Shown piece by piece: positions 60,180 to 64,000 of a stretch of 64,000 bases of DNA (position 1 is the stretch's first letter; every line of letters starts with the position of its first letter). The position numbers and the translations under genes are program-made. The stretch is from Cryobacterium inferilacus (lineage in GTDB: Bacteria > Actinomycetota > Actinomycetes > Actinomycetales > Microbacteriaceae), in assembly GCF_019599185.1 (NCBI RefSeq), contig NZ_JAIEUL010000007.1:62001-126000 (forward strand), written 5' to 3'. The notes below the pieces were generated by a model. The model was not told where the DNA came from and ran no database searches. It was given only the letters and a program-made list of their open reading frames with translations.

Positions 60180-61028
60180 TCAGGGGCGGGGGCTGAACGA
60201 CCAGGGCAGGCCGGCGAGCGCCTGCTCCAGCCGGGCCGTCGACGAGTAGAGGTCGAGCACCACGTCGACGAGCAGTCGCGGCGGGGCCTCACCGTCCACC
60301 AGCAGCGGGCGGCTCACGGCATCCGCACCGCAGTTCTCGGCCAGGCCGGCGAAGTAGCCGGGGGCCAGCAGGTAGGTGGCCACGACGACGCGCACCGGTG
60401 CGCCGGCGCGAGCCGTGCTGACGGCATCGGCCAGGCGCGGCTCGGCGGCGGAGATGAACCCCACCCTCACCGGCCGGCCGAGCACCGCGGCGAGTTGGGC
60501 ACCCGTGGTGTGGCAGTCGGTGACGGCGTTCGCGTCGGTGGACCCGGCGGCGGCGAGCACCACGGTGTCGTCTGGCCGCAGGTCGAGTTCGTGCAGGCGG
60601 TCGGCGAGGATGCGCGCCAGGCGCGGGTCGGGGCCGAGCGCCCCGGTCACCCGCACCGGCTGGCTGGCCTCCGCGGCGGCCTCGGCGAGGTCGACCCGCA
60701 CGTGGTACCCCGCCGAGAGCAGCAGAGGCACGATCACGACGGGCCGCCCGGCAGACTCGGCGGACTCCGCAGAGCCGGCGGACTCGGCCGCGCCGGCAGA
60801 GCCGTCGGCGATGCCGCTGAGGCAGGTGGGCACATCCGGGCTCTGCACGTCGACGTAGCCGCCCACCACGGTGAGGTGCGGGGCCGCGGCGGTCACGGCG
60901 TCGACCAGCGCCACGACCGCGCGCTGCCCGGCCGGGTCGCTGGTGCCGTGTGAGGTCGCCAGCAGCACCGGGGCGACGACGGGGGAAACCGTGCGCACAG
61001 GCGCCGTGCGGGTGGGAACCGTGATCAT
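60180..61028 (-). CDS. Sirohydrochlorin ferrochelatase-like protein (CbiX family)
   Basis: 282 residues from ATG 61028, overlapping the nirD stop (ATGA). PVLLATSHGTSDPAGQRAVVALVDAV carries the first metal-binding His, and LLLSAGYHVRVDLAEA the second. VATYLLAPGYFAGLA resembles the other half of the CbiX fold. Such enzymes insert iron (or cobalt) into sirohydrochlorin; siroheme is the prosthetic group of the nitrite reductase NirB. Together with nirD this is a nitrite reduction supply gene. A Ser/Ala/Glu repeat (SAGAAESAGSAESAESAG) near residue 80-95 looks like a linker. Confidence 0.9.
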   Translation of the reverse strand: MITVPTRTAPVRTVSPVVAPVLLATSHGTSDPAGQRAVVALVDAVTAAAPHLTVVGGYVDVQSPDVPTCLSGIADGSAGAAESAGSAESAESAGRPVVIVPLLLSAGYHVRVDLAEAAAEASQPVRVTGALGPDPRLARILADRLHELDLRPDDTVVLAAAGSTDANAVTDCHTTGAQLAAVLGRPVRVGFISAAEPRLADAVSTARAGAPVRVVVATYLLAPGYFAGLAENCGADAVSRPLLVDGEAPPRLLVDVVLDLYSSTARLEQALAGLPWSFSPRP

Positions 61029-61450
61029 GCGGCCACGAACTCCACGTCGGCGCCCCTGGCGGCCGGCTCGCTCGCCTCGACCTGCTCGCGCACCTGGATC
61101 TGCACGGTGCCGTGGTCGATGCGCACCGGGAAGGTGCGCAGGCTGTAGTCGGCCGACGTGAAGCATTCGCCGGTCTCGAGGTCGTAGATCTGCTTGTGCA
61201 GGGGCGATGCGAGCGTGGGACGGGCGCCACGCGAACCGACTATGCCGCGGCTCATCACGTACGAGCCCGTGGCCGGGTCCTGGTTGGAGACGGCGTAGAG
61301 GCTGCCGTCGGGCAGTAGAACCAGCGCGACCTGCACGCCGTCGATGAGAGCGGCCTCGCCCCACAGCGGTTCGAGCCGGTCCAGGGCGCACACGCTGGTC
61401 CAGTCCGCCGGGGCGCCGCCGGAGTCGTGCGAGTGGGTGGGTGTGTGCAC
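61025..61450 (-). CDS. nirD: Nitrite reductase small subunit
   Basis: 141 residues. It has a Rieske-like fold without the iron ligands, as in NirD: ALDRLEPLWGEAALIDGVQVALVLLPDGSLYAVSNQDPATGSYVMSRGIVGSRG, then SPLHKQIYDLETGECFTSADYSLRTFPVRI. It assists NirB in NAD(P)H-dependent reduction of nitrite to ammonia. Unusually, nirD is divergent from nirB here rather than following it; it is coupled to the chelatase gene. The 235-base gap holds shared control sites. Confidence 0.93.
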   Translation of the reverse strand: MHTPTHSHDSGGAPADWTSVCALDRLEPLWGEAALIDGVQVALVLLPDGSLYAVSNQDPATGSYVMSRGIVGSRGARPTLASPLHKQIYDLETGECFTSADYSLRTFPVRIDHGTVQIQVREQVEASEPAARGADVEFVAA

Positions 61451-61545
61451 GGGTTCCTCCAGTGTGTGGCGATGACGAAAACGTCGGGGGACGATTCCGT
61501 GCTGCCAACGGTAAGCAGCCCCCGTGTCGGTCGTCGTGCGGGGCC

Positions 61546-61561
61546 GTGACGATCGCGTAAC
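61546..61561. promoter_or_regulatory. Candidate GlnR box GTGAC-N6-GTAAC
   Basis: GTGAC at 61546-61550 and GTAAC at 61557-61561, 11 bases apart, both matching GTnAC. It sits about 125-140 bases from nirB and about 95 from nirD, between the two. Confidence 0.5.
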
Positions 61562-61610
61562 GAAGACCTCTCACGTTAGCGAAATGGTCGTGAGACGCCC
61601 GTCACACTCC

Positions 61611-61626
61611 GTTACGTAAGGGACAC
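61611..61626. promoter_or_regulatory. Candidate GlnR box GTTAC-N6-GACAC
   Basis: GTTAC at 61611-61615 and GACAC at 61622-61626, identical in layout to the box at 60034-60049 before narK. A further GTCAC lies at 61601. It is about 60-75 bases upstream of the nirB ATG, a position usual for activator sites. Confidence 0.55.
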
Positions 61627-61685
61627 GGTCGGGAAATCGCCGACTTTTAGGCTGACGGAACAGCTCGTCACTCGGAAGGTTTCCC

Positions 61686-64000
61686 ATGGACAACGTCACC
61701 CCCGCCCCGGATGGTTCCGGCATGCCGCGACGCGTCGTGGTGATCGGCGGCGGCCCCGCCGCGCACCGATTCACCGAAGCCATGTCCGCCCGCGCCACCG
61801 CAGCCGGAACCATGGAACACACCGTGACGGTGTTCGGCGAGGAGCCGCACCTGCCCTACGACCGGGTGGCGCTGTCCCGCCGCCTGGTCGACTCCGAAGA
61901 CCTCACCCTGGGCGACACCGCCCTGTGGGAGTCCGAGGCGATCAGTTACCGCAGCGGCAGCAGAGTCGTGGGCCTCGACGCGGAGACCCAAGCGATCACC
62001 CTCGACACCGGCGAACGCGTCGGCTACGACGACCTGGTCTTCGCCACCGGGTCCGCCGCCACCGTGCCGCCCATCCCCGGCGCCGAGGCCGGCCACGTCT
62101 ACCGCACCCTGGAGGACGTCGACTTCCTGGTCGGCGAGGTCGCCCGGTTGAAGGAACGTTTGGGCCGCCCGGCCAACGTCGTCGTCGTCGGTGGCGGGCT
62201 GCTCGGCCTCGAGGCCGCCGGCGGCCTCGCCAGGCTCGGCGCGGCATCCACCCTGGTGCACTCGGGTAACTGGCTGATGAGCGCGCAGCTCGACGAGGGC
62301 GCCGGCCAGGCGCTCGGCCGGCTGATCGGCGCGCAGGGCATCACCCTCGCGCTCGGCACCCGACCCACCGAGATCCTGCTCTCCCCCACCGGTCGGGTGC
62401 TCGGCGTCGCCCTCACCAACGGCAGCCAGCTGCATGCCGACCTCGTGGTCTTCTCCATCGGCATCACCCCGCGCGACGAACTCGCCCGTTCCGCCGGGCT
62501 CGACCTCGGCCCGCGCGGCGGCATCGTCATCGGCGACGACTGCCGCACCTCCGCCGCCGGCATCTGGGCCATCGGCGAGGTCGCCAACATCAACGGGATC
62601 TGCGTCGGCCTGGTCGCCCCCGCAAACGCCATGGCCGAGGTCGCCGCAGACCGGCTGCACGGCGGCGAAGCGGTCTTCCCCGGCATCGACGACGCCACCA
62701 AGCTCAAGCTCTCCGGGGTGGAGGTCGCCAGCTTCGGCGACGCCCTCGGCCGCACCGAGCACTGCCTCGAGGTGGTCTACGCCGACCCCGCCCGCGGCCT
62801 GTACCAGAAGATCGTGGTCACGGGTGATGCCAAGACCCTGCTCGGCGGCATCTTCGTCGGCGACGCCTCGCCGTACACGTCGCTGCGCCCCCTCCTCGGC
62901 CGGGAGCTTCCCGCTGAACCCGGCGCGTACCTCTCCGCCGCCGGCGCCGAACCGCCGGCGGGCAGCGACCTGCCCGACGACGTGCAGCTCTGCTCCTGCA
63001 ACAACGTGTCGGTCGGCGCCGTGCGCGAAGCCATCCGCGGCGACCACGCCGAGGCCTGCACCGAACTCGGCCCGCTCAAGGCGTGCACCCGCGCAGGCAC
63101 CCAGTGCGGTTCCTGTGTGCCACTGGTCAAGAAGATCCTCGAGACCGAGCTGAAGAAGGCCGGCATCGAGGTCTCCAAGGCCCTCTGCGAGCACATCGCG
63201 TTCAGCCGCAGCGAACTGTTCGAGAGCGTGCGCATCCTGCAGCTCACCTCGTTCGACGACATCATGGAGCGCTTCGGCACTGGCCTCGGTTGCGACATCT
63301 GCAAGCCCACCATCGCGTCGATCCTGGCCAGCCAGACCAACGGCTATGTGCTGGATGCGGGCCGAGGCGGACTGCAGGACACCAACGACAGGGCCCTGGC
63401 CAACATGCAGAAGGACGGCACCTATTCGGTGGTGCCGCGCATCCCGGGCGGGGAGATCACCCCGGCCAAGCTCAAGGTGATCGCCGAGGTCGCCGAGCAG
63501 TACAACCTGTATACCAAGATCACCGGCGGGCAGCGCATCGACATGTTCGGCGCCCGGCTGGAGCAGTTGCCCGAGATCTGGACGATCCTCGTCGACGCGG
63601 GGTTCGAGTCCGGTCAGGCGTACGGCAAGAGCCTGCGCACCGTGAAGAGCTGCGTGGGCAGCACCTGGTGCCGGTTCGGCGTGCAGGACGCCGTGTCCAT
63701 GGCCATCCAGCTGGAGCTGCGGTACCGGGGGCTGCGCTCGCCGCACAAGTTCAAGCTCGGCGTCTCCGGCTGCGCCCGCGAGTGCGCTGAGGCTCGCGGT
63801 AAAGACATCGGCATCATCGCCACGGATGTGGGCTGGAACCTGTACGTGGGCGGCAACGGCGGTTTCCAGCCGGCGCACGCTCAGCTGCTCGCCCAGGACC
63901 TCGACGACGACACCCTGATCGCCTACATCGACCGTTACCTGATGTACTACATCCGCACCGGTGACCGGCTGCAGCGCACCGCGCGCTGGCAGGAGGAACT
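61686..64000 (+). CDS. nirB: Nitrite reductase [NAD(P)H] large subunit, 3'-truncated by window end
   Basis: At least 771 residues with no stop before 64000; full-length NirB is about 850. ATG 61686 follows GGAAGG. The N-terminal FAD/NAD reductase is seen in RVVVIGGGPAAHRFTEAM, then NVVVVGGGLLGLEAAGGLARLG. A BFD-like [2Fe-2S] domain is in QLCSCNNVSVGAVREAI ... GTQCGSCVPLVKKI. A sulfite/nitrite reductase half follows, and the siroheme/[4Fe-4S] cysteines C-x5-C and C-x3-C appear in CVGSTWC and SGCARECAEARG. It reduces nitrite to ammonia with siroheme. It is divergent from nirD and its chelatase. Confidence 0.97.
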   Translation, partial: MDNVTPAPDGSGMPRRVVVIGGGPAAHRFTEAMSARATAAGTMEHTVTVFGEEPHLPYDRVALSRRLVDSEDLTLGDTALWESEAISYRSGSRVVGLDAETQAITLDTGERVGYDDLVFATGSAATVPPIPGAEAGHVYRTLEDVDFLVGEVARLKERLGRPANVVVVGGGLLGLEAAGGLARLGAASTLVHSGNWLMSAQLDEGAGQALGRLIGAQGITLALGTRPTEILLSPTGRVLGVALTNGSQLHADLVVFSIGITPRDELARSAGLDLGPRGGIVIGDDCRTSAAGIWAIGEVANINGICVGLVAPANAMAEVAADRLHGGEAVFPGIDDATKLKLSGVEVASFGDALGRTEHCLEVVYADPARGLYQKIVVTGDAKTLLGGIFVGDASPYTSLRPLLGRELPAEPGAYLSAAGAEPPAGSDLPDDVQLCSCNNVSVGAVREAIRGDHAEACTELGPLKACTRAGTQCGSCVPLVKKILETELKKAGIEVSKALCEHIAFSRSELFESVRILQLTSFDDIMERFGTGLGCDICKPTIASILASQTNGYVLDAGRGGLQDTNDRALANMQKDGTYSVVPRIPGGEITPAKLKVIAEVAEQYNLYTKITGGQRIDMFGARLEQLPEIWTILVDAGFESGQAYGKSLRTVKSCVGSTWCRFGVQDAVSMAIQLELRYRGLRSPHKFKLGVSGCARECAEARGKDIGIIATDVGWNLYVGGNGGFQPAHAQLLAQDLDDDTLIAYIDRYLMYYIRTGDRLQRTARWQEE

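Noticed and set aside
61668..63878. 736-codon open frame opposite nirB
   Set aside because: Shadow of the NirB coding sequence, no family resemblance.
1..64000. tRNA, rRNA, transposase or phage genes
   Set aside because: I looked for the T-loop GTTCRANNC pattern, rRNA signatures, DDE-type and integrase motifs and saw none; this was by eye only, so short RNAs may be missed.

Overview
The window is high-GC DNA with dense genes, many GTG starts and frequent 4-base start/stop overlaps. Gene content (SigB/SigF-type sigma factor, class 1B PyrD/PyrK, CE1758/CE1759-like flavin pair, mycothiol-type DinB protein, NirBD/NarK assimilation genes) points to an actinobacterium, most likely Microbacteriaceae (Cryobacterium- or Leifsonia-like). 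The genus is inference. I saw no insertion sequence, prophage, CRISPR array, tRNA or rRNA.

Layout. 1-535: 3' end of an AbiEi/DUF559-like gene that looks frameshifted. 618-1873: dapB with a small membrane protein. 2095-3045: an orphan sigma factor. 2967-14644: a glycan island with GmhB, GmhA, two HldE-type kinase/adenylyltransferases, three GT9 (heptosyltransferase-like), two GT4-like and one GT2 glycosyltransferase, and an SDR. It reads as an ADP-heptose pathway plus transferases for a heptose-containing surface glycan. 14648-20819: GNAT, histidine phosphatase, M16 peptidase, aldo/keto reductase, glutathione peroxidase, a PCD-VOC fusion and an AsnC regulator. 20948-28786: pnp, pyrK-pyrD, the FMN reductase/luciferase-like pair and a ROK regulator. 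28973-35251: GH13 glucosidase, APC permease, PfpI-like protein, fructosamine kinase, a putative self-regulated pair with a leaderless-type promoter, and rpsO. rpsO, pnp, the M16 peptidase and dapB keep the order and strand of the common actinobacterial operon but lie kilobases apart.

35522-41110 is a single 1862-residue DUF4011/SF1 helicase with a C-terminal nuclease-like domain, a possible defence protein. 41962-45468 (minus strand) is an operon of class II aldolase, CbbY-like phosphatase, DhaL and DhaK, which suggests a dihydroxyacetone-phosphate/ketose-phosphate route. 45702-48320: AI-2E family transporter and glutathione-independent formaldehyde dehydrogenase.

48461-64000 is a molybdenum and nitrogen block: mobA, moeA (with a tiny coupled upstream reading frame), FMN reductase, DUF6457, an FdhF/YdeP-type molybdoenzyme, assimilatory nitrate reductase with its FAD reductase, NarK, a sirohydrochlorin chelatase, nirD and nirB (cut by the window end). 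GTnAC repeats 11 bp apart before narK and between nirD and nirB look like GlnR boxes, so nitrate import, nitrate reduction, nitrite reduction and siroheme supply may be co-regulated.

Intergenic regions carry several short inverted and tandem repeats, including a two-copy dispersed element at 15171 and 60075.
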